Numbered from the stretch's first letter, positions 35,405 through 44,644 are shown. The stretch is 64,000 nt of DNA from Paenibacillus sp. MMS20-IR301 (GCF_032302195.1 NZ_CP135275.1:3472001-3536000), one strand, 5' to 3'. The notes: a model not told the origin generated them from the letters alone. Translations and numbers: made by a program.

Positions 35405-36731
35405 ATACCTCCGCCCTTCCCAGCACCCGGCCCTTCATTGTGATTAATACCATCCTTACAGTCATGCCTCCGTTTATAGCTTTGAGACTCTGCTCGCAGG
35501 CAAGCCGGCACAGCTGCTCAAAGAACACGGAATTTCCCGCCTCAGTCATCATATCCACTACCTGCGAAGCTGTATTCGCGGCTGCAATCTCCCGTACCTG
35601 CTGATTATCTGCACCTGCATCCGCCGCCACCGCTGCCAGAAACCCGAAGTCAACCGGAGCATTCCTGGAGTGAATCAGCATAGCTCCCTGTGCGACTTTG
35701 GAGAATTTCCCGGCCATGCCGACGAAGGTAACTTTACGGATGCCATACGCCTTGGCATGCCCTAGCGAGAAGCCCACATACTCCCCCATCTGGATAAAAG
35801 CTTCCTCCGGAAGCTCTGCGAACATCCCCAGCGCATATTTCTCACTGCTGCCGCCTGTAGTCAGAACAATCTGCCCGTTCCCCGTTGCCGCTGCAACCGA
35901 TATCGCCTGGACCACACTGGCTTTATAAGCCTCTGTATCAAACGGCGTAACTACGCCCTTCGTGCCGAGAATAGAAATTCCGCCGATGATTCCAAGCCGG
36001 GGATTAAGCGTCCTCTGGGCGATGCGTTCGCCTTCCGGCACGCTGATGACCACCCGCAGCCCCCGCGCTGCGCCATGCTCCTCCAGCACACCGGACACCG
36101 CTTCAAGAATCATCCGCCGGGGCACCGGATTGATAGCTGCGGCACCGACCGGCACCGGCAGGCCCGGCTTCGTAACCCGGCCGACTCCGCGTCCCCCGTC
36201 GATCTCCACACCCGGATGGTCCAGCCAGCTTACTGCCGCCTCGATCCGGGCCTGATGAGTCGCATCGGGATCATCCCCGGCATCCTTGACTGTGGCACAG
36301 GCTGCGGAGTCCTCTCCCTCGCTCCACCAGTCGGTAAGCTCAAACGTATGCCTGAATCCTGCCGGGAGATCAATCTCTACAGCTGCAAAGCGCTCCCCTG
36401 TAATCAGCAGCAGTGCCGCCCCCTTCGCCGCAGCAGCAGCACAGGCTCCGGTCGTATACCCTCTGCGCAGGGCGGCGGCAGGGGCGGTGGAATGCTCCGG
36501 TACATGGAGTGGCGCTTTCACTTCAGCTTCAGCCTCCGCCTTTGCTTCCGCCACCGCTCTTGCCTTTACCGCATTTGCTTCTGTCTCGGCGCCGGCTCGC
36601 GCCACTGCTTCAACCGCTCTACGGGTACAGGAACGCTCTATCTCTTCCTTTTCAGGCGGGTCCGCCTTATCATTCACTCCTGCGTCTCTCCGGTCCCGGC
36701 CTGCCCGGTTATCCGCTCTTCCCTCACTCAT
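35397..36731 (-). CDS. cbiD: Cobalt-precorrin-5B C1-methyltransferase
   Basis: SAM-dependent C1 methylation in the anaerobic pathway. The core (from about residue 88: LRRGYTTGACAAAAAKGA; then GRVTKPGLP, GAAAINPVPR, GGISILGTKGVV, FVGMAGKFSKVAQG) is typical. Before it lies an unusual ~87-residue charged extension rich in Ala, Glu, Lys and Arg with AEAKAEAEAEVKA, likely helical. The start at 36731 has GAAGAGGG 9 nt upstream, so the extension is probably translated. A 457-bp repeat-filled gap separates it from cbiC upstream. Confidence 0.93.
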   Translation of the reverse strand: MSEGRADNRAGRDRRDAGVNDKADPPEKEEIERSCTRRAVEAVARAGAETEANAVKARAVAEAKAEAEAEVKAPLHVPEHSTAPAAALRRGYTTGACAAAAAKGAALLLITGERFAAVEIDLPAGFRHTFELTDWWSEGEDSAACATVKDAGDDPDATHQARIEAAVSWLDHPGVEIDGGRGVGRVTKPGLPVPVGAAAINPVPRRMILEAVSGVLEEHGAARGLRVVISVPEGERIAQRTLNPRLGIIGGISILGTKGVVTPFDTEAYKASVVQAISVAAATGNGQIVLTTGGSSEKYALGMFAELPEEAFIQMGEYVGFSLGHAKAYGIRKVTFVGMAGKFSKVAQGAMLIHSRNAPVDFGFLAAVAADAGADNQQVREIAAANTASQVVDMMTEAGNSVFFEQLCRLACEQSLKAINGGMTVRMVLITMKGRVLGRAEVCG

Positions 36732-37188
36732 GTAATCCCTCTTCGCTGATGGTATTTAATCATTCTGAAGCATTGCTGGCATAATCAGGAGTACATTAGA
36801 GGAAATAAGTAACTCCAGGCAAACGGGACAAGCAGCTGCCGCCAATATCACTCACAAGCAGATGCAGCCGGCTGTAATTTATTTGGATTTTCTCCGATAT
36901 GCCCGCCTGCATTCACCTGAAATTGCTGCCGGGAGCGCAGAGAATATCTCCAAGGGGATTTAAATGGATTTTCGGCACTTAATTATCCTGTCTACCCTCC
37001 TTCACCGATAATAGTTGGATTTTCTACACTTAATCCGGCTCATATCAGCATCGTACGGTAATTCAGGTGAAATTAAGTGCCCTTTTTCCAATTAATTTAT
37101 TGCGGCAGTAGATTTCAGCCGATTTAAGTGTCATTTATCCACTTATTTCCTGAATCACTGTGAGCATGTAAGAGATCATGGCTGAGCT
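36732..37188. repeat. Repeat-filled gap inside the cobalamin operon
   Basis: No gene. The motif (T)GGATTTTCNNCACTTAAT appears forward near 36964-36981 and 37016-37034 (and, truncated, at 36889) and in reverse near 37066-37087 and 37112-37142. ATTCACCTGAAATT (36910-36923) is inverted as AATTTCACCTGAATT at 37051-37065. The whole looks like an array of short dispersed repeats that lengthens the operon between cbiC and cbiD. Confidence 0.6.
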
Positions 37189-37866
37189 CTAATCCCGGTC
37201 CCGGCTCTCCGCAGCCCGGCGTACGGCCAGCAGACTCAAGGCGTTCACTGCAGCGACTACGGTTGTGCTTCCGCCTTTGCGGCCGATGTTGGTGATATAG
37301 GGGATATCCAGCTTGCGCAGCTCATCCTTGGATTCCGCCGCCGAGACGAAGCCGACCGGCATGCCGATGACGAGCCCCGGCCGGGCTGCGCCTTCTTTGA
37401 TCAGGCGAATGAGTTCCAGCAGTGCTGTCGGTGCATTGCCGATCACATAAATTCCGCCCGGAGCCTCCGCACAGGCTTTGCGGGTAGCGAGAATCGCCCG
37501 GGTCGTTCCCAGCGCCTTGGCTTCTTCCACCACATCAGGATCGGAGATATGCACTCTGACCTCCCCGCCGTACCGCTGAAGCCGCTCCTTGGCAATCCCC
37601 GCCTCGACCATCCGCACATCGGCAATAACCGGCATCCCCTGCAAAATAGCGCTGATCCCCGCCTCAACCGCCCGGGGATGAAAAACAATACTGCGGCCCA
37701 GCTCGAAATCAGCAGAGGCATGGATGATCCGCTGTACAATCGGATACTCCAGGATACTGAAAGAGTGATCACCCAGCTCCTCCGTAATCATCTGAAAACT
37801 AAGTCCCTCTATCTCCTGCGGCTGCACTGTCAGCGGCTTAAATTCCGTTCCAAAATCCACAATCAT
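37189..37866 (-). CDS. cbiC: Cobalt-precorrin-8 methylmutase
   Basis: Moves a methyl group from C11 to C12, forming the corrin chromophore of cobyrinate. The 225-aa protein shows RIIHASADFE with the catalytic His, VIADVRMVEAGI, VIGNAPTALLELI and MPVGFVSAAESK. The ATG at 37866 is only one base from AGGAGGG; GTG at 37860, six bases from it, may be the true start. Between cbiJ (70 bp upstream) and the repeat-filled gap. Confidence 0.94.
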   Translation of the reverse strand: MIVDFGTEFKPLTVQPQEIEGLSFQMITEELGDHSFSILEYPIVQRIIHASADFELGRSIVFHPRAVEAGISAILQGMPVIADVRMVEAGIAKERLQRYGGEVRVHISDPDVVEEAKALGTTRAILATRKACAEAPGGIYVIGNAPTALLELIRLIKEGAARPGLVIGMPVGFVSAAESKDELRKLDIPYITNIGRKGGSTTVVAAVNALSLLAVRRAAESRDRD

Positions 37867-37936
37867 CCCTCCTCCACACTTGTTACAAATAGGTTTAAAT
37901 ACTTAACCGGCACACCTTCAGTCCTGCACCGAGCAG

Positions 37937-38722
37937 TTACCGGGAGTTCCTTAGCGCAGCCTGTACAGCAGCCGTGAGCTCGTCAAAAGAATCAAACACC
38001 GTCCCGTCATCCCCAAAGGACATCCCCGGCCGCACAATCATAATGACATAAAGCCCCATATCCAGCGCAGCCTGCAGCTTCTCATCCACCGAGCCTTCCG
38101 CTCCGCTCTCCTTGGTGATCATCACTTTGGTGTCATACTGCCGGTAGAGCGCCTCATTCATCTCTCTGCTAAAAGGGCCCTGAAGCGCAATAATATTACG
38201 CTGCTCAATACCGAGGGCCAGACATTTCTCCATATTCTCCACACAGGGCAGCAGCCTGACTGTCAGCCGGATATCCGGATCACCAAGCAGCGCCTCTGCG
38301 AAAATCTCCAGTGTTTTGCCGCCGGTTGTCAGCATAACCGGGCCTTTCAGCTCCTTGGCCCTGCGCGCAGCCGCCTCATAGGAATCCGCCAGGATCAGCC
38401 GGGGATGGCTGTCATAAATCAGGCTTTGCCGTTCGTAGCGAAAATAGGGGAGGCCCAGCGCTGCGGCCGCACCTATCGCATTGGCATGCGCCTCCAGTGC
38501 AAAAGGATGGCTGCCGTCCACCACCGCCCGGTAGCCTCCCTCCTGCAGCAGCGAGATCATCGCCTGCATATCCAGTCTGCCGGTCCGGGCACTGATTCCG
38601 GCGGCTTCCAGACGTTCAGCCGCACTCGGCGTTACGACAGAGGCCTGCACCGGCAGGCCTTGCCGGGACAGATGCAGCGCCAGCTCCCGGGCATCGCTGG
38701 TCCCGCACAGCATCAGGATCAT
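37937..38722 (-). CDS. cbiJ: Cobalt-precorrin-6A reductase
   Basis: Reduces the C18-C19 double bond with NAD(P)H. The 261-aa protein shows MLCGTSDARELA, VVDGSHPFALEAHANAI, PYFRYERQS, VMLTTGGKTLE, and ITKESGAEGSVDEKL near the end, all usual for CbiJ/CobK. The ATG overlaps the preceding stop codon as ATGA, so translation is coupled to the cbiH-cbiX gene. Confidence 0.95.
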   Translation of the reverse strand: MILMLCGTSDARELALHLSRQGLPVQASVVTPSAAERLEAAGISARTGRLDMQAMISLLQEGGYRAVVDGSHPFALEAHANAIGAAAALGLPYFRYERQSLIYDSHPRLILADSYEAAARRAKELKGPVMLTTGGKTLEIFAEALLGDPDIRLTVRLLPCVENMEKCLALGIEQRNIIALQGPFSREMNEALYRQYDTKVMITKESGAEGSVDEKLQAALDMGLYVIMIVRPGMSFGDDGTVFDSFDELTAAVQAALRNSR

Positions 38723-41319
38723 CGCGGCTGCCGCTGAGCGATGGCCTGCTCCGGAGCCGCTGTTTCCGCGTCTCCCGTCTCCCGTACAGCTTGCCCGGCA
38801 CTCCCGCCGGTCCCGTGGTGCCCATGCCCATGGTGCCCATGCTCGTGATGCCCATGCCCGTGGTGCCCGTGCCCATGCTCCTCCTCACCATGGTGGTGAT
38901 GGTGGTGGTGGTGGTGGTGATGCAATGCCGCCTCGTCACGGTATTTGCAGTTGTCGCAATTACTGAAGGACTGGCCCTCCAGCGTCTCTTCAACCCGCTC
39001 AGCCAGCATATCAATAAGCAGCGGATGGGCGCCCAGCTGGCGGCCGGCCGCCACTTCTATTTCCGGATGGTCTGCGGCAAATTGCGCTGTTATTTCGCTG
39101 AACTGCTTCATTAGCACTCCGGTGAAGAGCAGGTACGGCACAACAATAATCTTACGCGCACCCAGCTTCAGACAGCGTTCAAGCCCTTCCGGCAGCAGCG
39201 GATTCGTAATTGCTATGAAGCAGGCTTCAACGCTTTTATAAGATGTTCTTTCCCATAGGAGCCGGGTCAGTTTGAAGAAATCACTATTAGCATCCGGATC
39301 ACTGCCCCCGCGGCCCATCAGCAGCACAATGGTATCCTTATCCTCTACAGCCGGGGAAGGTGCTTCCGGCATACCCGATTCAGCTTGTATAGCCCGTTCA
39401 ACCAGTTCTGCCTCATTATTATGCTCCGGCAGGGGGATAAGCCGCTCAGCTTCCCTGATGCGGTCCAGTACAATGTCTACAGCCCGCTCCTGCACCCCCA
39501 GCGGACGCCCGTAAATAAATCTGACCCCGGGATACCGCAGCTTGGCCTCGTCAATGGCCATAGGGATATCCAGCTTGGAATGCCCCGCTGCGAACAGAAT
39601 AATCGGCACTACATAAATTTCTGTGGCATCGCCCTCTACACATTTGGCGATCCCGCCGGCAATAGAAGGTGAAGCCAGCTCTATGAAGCAGGTCTCAAAT
39701 TTAAGCTCCGGCTTGCGCGCGGCAAGCAGGCTGGTGAACTGCAGCAGCTCCTCATTCCCTTCCTGGACCCGGCTGCCGTGTCCAACCAGCAGTACTGTTC
39801 TCATTATGCGTGCTCCTTCTGTGCTGTCATTATTCTTGGTGTTCTCTTCAATCCTGTTCATCCGGGCAAAAAAGGCATGAAATCGCTCCTGCTCCCGGCC
39901 TTGCGCAGAATACTGCTCTACGGCCGCAGTTACAGCAGCTATTGCCTCATCTTCATTCATGCCCTCGCGGACTAACGTACCTGCATGTGCACCCCGGCCC
40001 GATCTCTTACCGCCCAGATACAGCTCATAGCTGCCCCGCGAGTAGACCAGCCCGATGTCTTCCAGCACAGCTGAGCTGCAGATCATGCCGCAGCCCGCCA
40101 CGCTGATCTGCAGCTCTCTGGGTACCGGGTGTCCGTGTAAGGATCTATGCAGGCGCACCGCTGCGCTTAATGCGTCACTCCGCCGCATGTCGCAGAAACC
40201 GCAGGTCTTCACCTTCACATAATCTCCGGGCAGGCTTATGTGCAGTCCGGCTTCTTCCAGCTCAGCTGCCGCCTCTAGCAGCACCCCCGTCCGGGTGCGC
40301 AGCAGCAAATGCCCGTCCCTGCCATAGACAAGCCGGCCCTCACTGCCGGCCAGCCCGGCCAGCTGCTTCAGCTGCCCTCCGCTAAAACTGCGGCTGCCGA
40401 TGGCCGGGCCCACCTCCAGCTCGTAGCCCGCTACCCCGGCATCCGCGCCGCCTGGCTCACCTCCCGCTGCCCGCTCCGCTTCCGCCGCAGCGAGCGACCA
40501 CGGCTCGGCCGCCGTGCGCAGCCGTTCATGCGGCTTCAGCGCCTGTGTCTGCGCGCTGAGATTATACTTGCGCTCATATCCGCGCGGCGTAACCATCAGC
40601 CCCTCATAGGCCATCGTCGCTGAATTGCCGACGACCACGGTAGAGAGCATGCCGATGTCATGCTCCAGCATGTCCTGCAGCGTCGTTACTACGGTATGCT
40701 GCCGGCTGCGGTAGGCGCTCTTGACAATGCCGACCGGTGTGGCAGGGTCCCGGTAACGCAGCAGAATCCGGCGCGCCTCTTCAATCTGCCGCGTCCGCTT
40801 GCCGCTGCGCGGATTATAGAAGGCAATGACGAAATCCGCCGCCCCTGCCGCCTCTATACGCGCGGCTATACTCTCCCACGGTGTAAGATGATCGCTCAGG
40901 CTGATCGTGCACGAGTCATGCATAACCGGTGCTCCCAGCAGCGAGGAGCAGGACTGGATTGCCGATATCCCTGGAATCACCTCAACTGTAACACCGTCAG
41001 CCGGATTCCAGCCGCGTTCAATCAGCACCTCATAGACCAGACCGGCCATCCCGTATACTCCGGCGTCACCGCTTGAGATGACGGCGATAATCTGCCCGGC
41101 TTCTGCCCGGCGGACTGCCTCCTGGGCACGGCTGACTTCTTCCGTCATCCCCGTACCCACAATCTCCTGATGCCTTAGCAGCGGCTTAATCAGATCAACA
41201 TAAGTGTTGTAGCCGATAACGGCTTCACTCTCATCCAGGGCAGCCAGGGCCCGGCCGGTAATATGCTCCAGCGCTCCGGGACCGAAGCCGATAACCAGCA
41301 GTTTCCCTTGTTTCTTCAT
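38719..41319 (-). CDS. CbiH60-CbiX fusion: precorrin-3B C17-methyltransferase, Fe-S domain, sirohydrochlorin cobaltochelatase
   Basis: One 866-aa frame holds four parts. Residues ~1-245 are CbiH, the C17-methylating, ring-contracting enzyme (LVIGFGPGALEHITGRA, VISSGDAGVYGMAG, PGISAIQSCSSLLGAP). Residues ~300-500 resemble a half nitrite/sulfite reductase with CGFCDMRRSD and VAGCGMICSS, as in CbiH60 of B. megaterium. From 506 follow two CbiX chelatase halves (LLVGHGSR, PIILFAAGHSK; LLMGRGGSD, VPYLLFTGVLMK). The end has CDNC (788-791) and a His-rich tail (800-836) like CbiX-long. The ATG of residue 506 (39804) has AAGGAG 8 nt upstream, so a separate 361-aa CbiX may also be made. Confidence 0.92.
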   Translation of the reverse strand: MKKQGKLLVIGFGPGALEHITGRALAALDESEAVIGYNTYVDLIKPLLRHQEIVGTGMTEEVSRAQEAVRRAEAGQIIAVISSGDAGVYGMAGLVYEVLIERGWNPADGVTVEVIPGISAIQSCSSLLGAPVMHDSCTISLSDHLTPWESIAARIEAAGAADFVIAFYNPRSGKRTRQIEEARRILLRYRDPATPVGIVKSAYRSRQHTVVTTLQDMLEHDIGMLSTVVVGNSATMAYEGLMVTPRGYERKYNLSAQTQALKPHERLRTAAEPWSLAAAEAERAAGGEPGGADAGVAGYELEVGPAIGSRSFSGGQLKQLAGLAGSEGRLVYGRDGHLLLRTRTGVLLEAAAELEEAGLHISLPGDYVKVKTCGFCDMRRSDALSAAVRLHRSLHGHPVPRELQISVAGCGMICSSAVLEDIGLVYSRGSYELYLGGKRSGRGAHAGTLVREGMNEDEAIAAVTAAVEQYSAQGREQERFHAFFARMNRIEENTKNNDSTEGARIMRTVLLVGHGSRVQEGNEELLQFTSLLAARKPELKFETCFIELASPSIAGGIAKCVEGDATEIYVVPIILFAAGHSKLDIPMAIDEAKLRYPGVRFIYGRPLGVQERAVDIVLDRIREAERLIPLPEHNNEAELVERAIQAESGMPEAPSPAVEDKDTIVLLMGRGGSDPDANSDFFKLTRLLWERTSYKSVEACFIAITNPLLPEGLERCLKLGARKIIVVPYLLFTGVLMKQFSEITAQFAADHPEIEVAAGRQLGAHPLLIDMLAERVEETLEGQSFSNCDNCKYRDEAALHHHHHHHHHHHGEEEHGHGHHGHGHHEHGHHGHGHHGTGGSAGQAVRETGDAETAAPEQAIAQRQPR
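39813..39818 (-). promoter_or_regulatory. Internal ribosome binding site for CbiX
   Basis: AAGGAG, spaced exactly 8 nt from the in-frame ATG at 39802-39804 that opens the CbiX part (MRTVLLVGHGSR) within the fused frame. Confidence 0.6.
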
Positions 41320-41352
41320 CCTTCTTCCCCCGTTCGTAAATGACTGTGCACA

Positions 41353-42195
41353 CTAATCCAGCAGCCGCTGCAGCGCAGCCTTGAAATTCTCTGCCGTTCG
41401 TGGAGCCGCCTGCCCGGCAGTGAGCCGCTCAGGCAGGCTGTACCACAGATCGGCCAGCAGCGGAAGATCAAGGCCAATGGCCTGCAGCTCCTCCCGCCGG
41501 GCAAAAATCTCCTCCGGCGTCCCCGCCGCCCGGCACCTCCCCTGATCCAGGATAATGATCCAGTCTGCCCAGCGGTAAGCCAGATTCATATCATGCGTGG
41601 CCATGACCAGGCTTGCACCTTTGGCATGAATAACCTCAAGCCCCTCCAGCATCTGCATCTCCGATAGCGGGTCCAGATAGGAGGTCGGCTCATCAAGCAG
41701 AATCAGCTCCGGCTCCATCGCCATTACACCGGCGAGCGCTGTACGCTTTTTCTGCCCCAGGCTGAGCTGGTGAATCGGTTTATCCCTAAGCTCTTCCAGG
41801 CTGAGCAGCTTCATAATATTGCGGCAGCGAGCAGCGATCTCAGCCTCATCCATCCCGGCACCCCGCAGCCCGAATGACACATCCTCAAGCGGCGTGCTCA
41901 GGATCAGCTGCTGCTCCGGGTCCTGAAAGACAAGTCCTATACTGCGCCGCAGGGCAGCCAGCTCTTTTTTGGAATACGACAGCTCCCTGTCTCCCTGCAC
42001 AATCCTGCCCTGCTGCGGACGCAGAATGCCTACGGCATGCAGGAAGAGCGTTGATTTGCCGGAGCCGTTGTGGCCAAGCAGTACTGTTTTGCGGCCTTTT
42101 GGGAAAGTGACCGTCAGTTCACGCAGCGCAGGCTCCTTAGTGTCCGGATAGCGAAACTCTACTCCTTCAAAAGCCAGACAATATTCCTGGTCCAT
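41353..42195 (-). CDS. cbiO: Cobalt ECF transporter ATPase
   Basis: ATP-binding subunit of the CbiMNQO cobalt importer. The 280-aa protein has Walker A GHNGSGKST, Q-loop FQDPEQQ, signature LSLGQKKRTALAG, Walker B LILLDEPTSYLDP and the switch His in MATHDMN. The C-terminal ~60 residues include no extra domain. It is followed 33 bp later by the cbiH-cbiX gene. Confidence 0.95.
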   Translation of the reverse strand: MDQEYCLAFEGVEFRYPDTKEPALRELTVTFPKGRKTVLLGHNGSGKSTLFLHAVGILRPQQGRIVQGDRELSYSKKELAALRRSIGLVFQDPEQQLILSTPLEDVSFGLRGAGMDEAEIAARCRNIMKLLSLEELRDKPIHQLSLGQKKRTALAGVMAMEPELILLDEPTSYLDPLSEMQMLEGLEVIHAKGASLVMATHDMNLAYRWADWIIILDQGRCRAAGTPEEIFARREELQAIGLDLPLLADLWYSLPERLTAGQAAPRTAENFKAALQRLLD

Positions 42196-42273
42196 AGCGC
42201 GCCCCTTCCCCTTTATCTGTATTTGGTTCGTTCAACTTCACAATGTCGTATTGTATCCGGTTTGCCGCATACG

Positions 42274-43062
42274 CTACCCAAGCCGCCACAACCACAGCTG
42301 TGCCAGCAGCAGCACGGTTATTCCGGCATACGCCCGGGCAGCATACCGCCGCGGCACAGGGCGTGCAGTATACGGCGGCAGAATAATCTCATCCGTGAAT
42401 CCGCGGGCCAGCAGTCCCTGGGACAGCCCGTAATACCGGTGCATGGTGTTCCCGAAGAGCGCCCCCGCCATGGCTGCCGTCTCGTGCAGTCTGGCCTTAT
42501 ATCCTCTGCGGCCGCCGCGCAGCCGCCGGGAGAGCATCATCCCGTGTGCCGCATCGCTTAGCAGGAACAGGAAGCGGTACATGATCAGCATCAGCTCCAG
42601 CACAATCTGCGGCATCCGCAGCCTGCGGAGCACCTGCAGCAGCTCACTGAACGGCGTGGTGAGCATCAGGAAGAAGAAGCAGCTCATACAGGCTGCGACT
42701 CTCGCCAGCAGCAGGCCTGCCCGCTGCAGCCCTGCTGCTGTGACATACACTGGCAGGCCGGTCCCCGGAAGCCGGAATATACCCGGTGCTCCCGCGGCCG
42801 GATGGCCGAACTCTACCAGCAGTGCCGGGAGACTCAGGACATAGAACAGCAGCGCCGTACCAAAGAGCAGCCCGTAGGCGCGGACAGGGATTCCGGCATG
42901 CAGAATGCACCAGGACATCATCCAGAGCGTAATTACAAGCTGCAGCAGCGGATGGACTGTATAAGCGAGCAGGAACATCAGCGCCGCGAAGAAGCTTTTC
43001 CACAGGGGAGACAGCTGCCGCAGCGCATTGTTATACGAAAGAGTGTCAATTCGTCTGATCAC
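42274..43062 (-). CDS. cbiQ: Cobalt ECF transporter transmembrane protein
   Basis: T-component that links the ATPase to CbiM. The 262-aa protein has about five to six membrane segments and the coupling region VLRRLRMPQIVLELMLIMYR with the conserved basic pattern, plus AARGF-like LLARGFTDEI. Its GTG start lies 17 nt inside cbiN. Confidence 0.93.
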   Translation of the reverse strand: MIRRIDTLSYNNALRQLSPLWKSFFAALMFLLAYTVHPLLQLVITLWMMSWCILHAGIPVRAYGLLFGTALLFYVLSLPALLVEFGHPAAGAPGIFRLPGTGLPVYVTAAGLQRAGLLLARVAACMSCFFFLMLTTPFSELLQVLRRLRMPQIVLELMLIMYRFLFLLSDAAHGMMLSRRLRGGRRGYKARLHETAAMAGALFGNTMHRYYGLSQGLLARGFTDEIILPPYTARPVPRRYAARAYAGITVLLLAQLWLWRLG

Positions 43063-43351
43063 TTGGCGTCTTCTGCTTCTGCAGGCCGTGCTTGCCCTTC
43101 AGCAGCCCCAGCGAATACCCGATCACTCCGGCTCCGAGCGCCGCCTGCAGGGCGAACAGCATACTTTCTGTCTCACCGGGCAGCTCGGTCAGCGGCTTGA
43201 ACCAGGGCTCATAGGCCGGATCAATCTCCGTAACGGCCCCTTCGGCGGCATCATCCGCTCCCCCGAACTCACCCTCTACGAACAGCAGCGGCAGGACACA
43301 GAGAAGGACGACAACCAGCAGCATCAATCCATTCTTCCATTTATTGTTCAT
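43046..43351 (-). CDS. cbiN: Cobalt transport protein CbiN
   Basis: Small accessory subunit of the cobalt importer. The 101-aa protein has two membrane segments (about 7-24 and 63-82) around an acidic external loop containing GADDAAEGAVTEIDPAYEPWFKPL, a typical CbiN pattern (the loop is shown here by its ends GADDA and EPWFKPL). Start and stop overlap neighbours cbiM and cbiQ. Confidence 0.93.
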   Translation of the reverse strand: MNNKWKNGLMLLVVVLLCVLPLLFVEGEFGGADDAAEGAVTEIDPAYEPWFKPLTELPGETESMLFALQAALGAGVIGYSLGLLKGKHGLQKQKTPSDQTN

Positions 43352-44115
43352 TAGGCGTTGCCTCCGTTCACTTTGCGCTTGAGCAGGGACAGTTCATTCG
43401 GGCTGTATGATTTCAGCCAGTTCCACAGGAGCACAGTCAGCAGCCCTTCGCTGATGGCCAGCGGAATTTGCGTGAGCGCAAAGATCCCCCCGAATTTCAC
43501 GAAAGAAGCCAGAACTCCGCCATCCTCCGCCGGAAAAGCCACCGCAAGCTGGAAGGAGGTTACGACATAGGTCATCAGGTCGGCAATTGCGGCGGCGCAG
43601 AACAAAGCCAGCTTTTCACGCTGCGGCTGTCTCATTATTAATTTGTACACTGCATATCCGGCAAAAGGACCCGCTACCGCCATCGAGAAAGCATTCGCCC
43701 CGAGCGTCGTAATTCCCCCGTGCGCCAGCAGCAGCGCCTGAAACAACAGAACAACCGAGCCGATAACTCCCATCGGGAGCGGCCCCAGCATTACAGCGCC
43801 AAGTCCCGTACCGGTTGGATGGGAGCTGCTTCCGGTGACGGAAGGCATTTTGAGCGCCGAGAGAACGAACGTGAACGCTCCGGCCAGCCCGAGGAGCAGC
43901 TTCAGCTCCGGGTTCTCCCTGGTCATTGCTCTGAGCCGGATAATGCCCAGCACGAAAAACGGGATAAACGCCGCCCACCAGAATACCGCCCAGCCTACCG
44001 GCAGGAAGCCTTCCATGATGTGCATCGCCCGGGCTGTCCCCGGTTCATTCAGCATAAAATACACTGTAAATCCGGCAACCAGTGCCGCAAAACTCCAAAA
44101 TCCGCGTTTTTTCAT
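43351..44115 (-). CDS. cbiM: Cobalt ECF transporter substrate-binding protein
   Basis: Substrate component that binds Co2+. The 254-aa protein has an N-terminal signal-like segment processed before MHIMEGFLP, the metal-binding N-terminus of CbiM, then about six membrane segments with SVTGSSSHPTGTGLG and HGGITTLGANAF, where conserved His residues lie. First gene of the operon, directly under the cobalamin riboswitch. Confidence 0.95.
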   Translation of the reverse strand: MKKRGFWSFAALVAGFTVYFMLNEPGTARAMHIMEGFLPVGWAVFWWAAFIPFFVLGIIRLRAMTRENPELKLLLGLAGAFTFVLSALKMPSVTGSSSHPTGTGLGAVMLGPLPMGVIGSVVLLFQALLLAHGGITTLGANAFSMAVAGPFAGYAVYKLIMRQPQREKLALFCAAAIADLMTYVVTSFQLAVAFPAEDGGVLASFVKFGGIFALTQIPLAISEGLLTVLLWNWLKSYSPNELSLLKRKVNGGNA

Positions 44116-44150
44116 TTGTCAGCCTCCATTTTCTTCAAATCGGTCAAACC

Positions 44151-44179
44151 AAAAAACTCCCGCCCTTGAGGGTGGGAGT
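44151..44179 (-). terminator. Terminator of the cobalamin leader
   Basis: ACTCCCACCC-TCAA-GGGCGGGAGT followed by TTTTTT on the minus strand, 35 bp before cbiM; the expression platform of the B12 riboswitch. Confidence 0.9.
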
Positions 44180-44334
44180 GCATGTACGCAGGTAATGTAG
44201 GGTGGCGAATGCCGCAATGAATAGCTGGATGCAATCTTGTATATTAAAGATCCCCTCCGGCTCTGCTGGCAGAACGCCTCTTCTAAATAACCTATCCGTA
44301 CACCGCTCCTATCCGCGTAGAGTCGTGGTGTGCT

Positions 44335-44520
44335 TACACAAGGTAGGTCTCCTGGCTTGGAATACCGGCGCTGTGAACTTCGCCTTCCCCGGGTGATGCC
44401 CGAGTGACATGATGAAGCCCAGCTCTTCCTTACAGTGGCGGGACCGCTCGGGAGTTGCACCCGATTCCCTGTTACCCCTTGCCGCAGGCGGCAAGAGCAC
44501 CTTGTATAGTCGCTAATTCA
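44335..44520 (-). promoter_or_regulatory. Cobalamin (AdoCbl) riboswitch
   Basis: Minus strand: B12 box GCCACTGTAAGGAAGAGC at 44422-44439 and the downstream AAGCCAGGAGACCTACCTTG near 44340-44359 are diagnostic. About 155 nt lie between it and the terminator before cbiM. It should lower expression of the whole cbiM to cbiA operon when cobalamin is plentiful. Confidence 0.95.
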
Positions 44521-44615
44521 CCCTACATCATAGCGGACAGAGCTTAGCCTGTCTGTGATAAAATTGGAGCGGATGGCGGCAGCATGCTCATTCGAGCGGA
44601 AAGTTGTTCATTTAC

Positions 44616-44644
44616 TTGTAAGAACGTTGTTTGAGTAATATAAT
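44616..44644 (+). promoter_or_regulatory. Sigma-A type promoter of the ArsR-like gene
   Basis: TTGTAA (44616-44621), 17-bp spacer, TATAAT (44639-44644), 35 bp before the start codon. Confidence 0.7.

Noticed and set aside
38791..39114. Plus-strand ORF with repeated Met/Pro/Val
   Set aside because: It is the antisense of the CbiX His-rich tail; low complexity and no start signal.
38719..41319. Fusion as a sequencing error
   Set aside because: No frameshift is needed to explain it; both halves are in one open frame with sensible linker sequence, though the internal start keeps two products possible.
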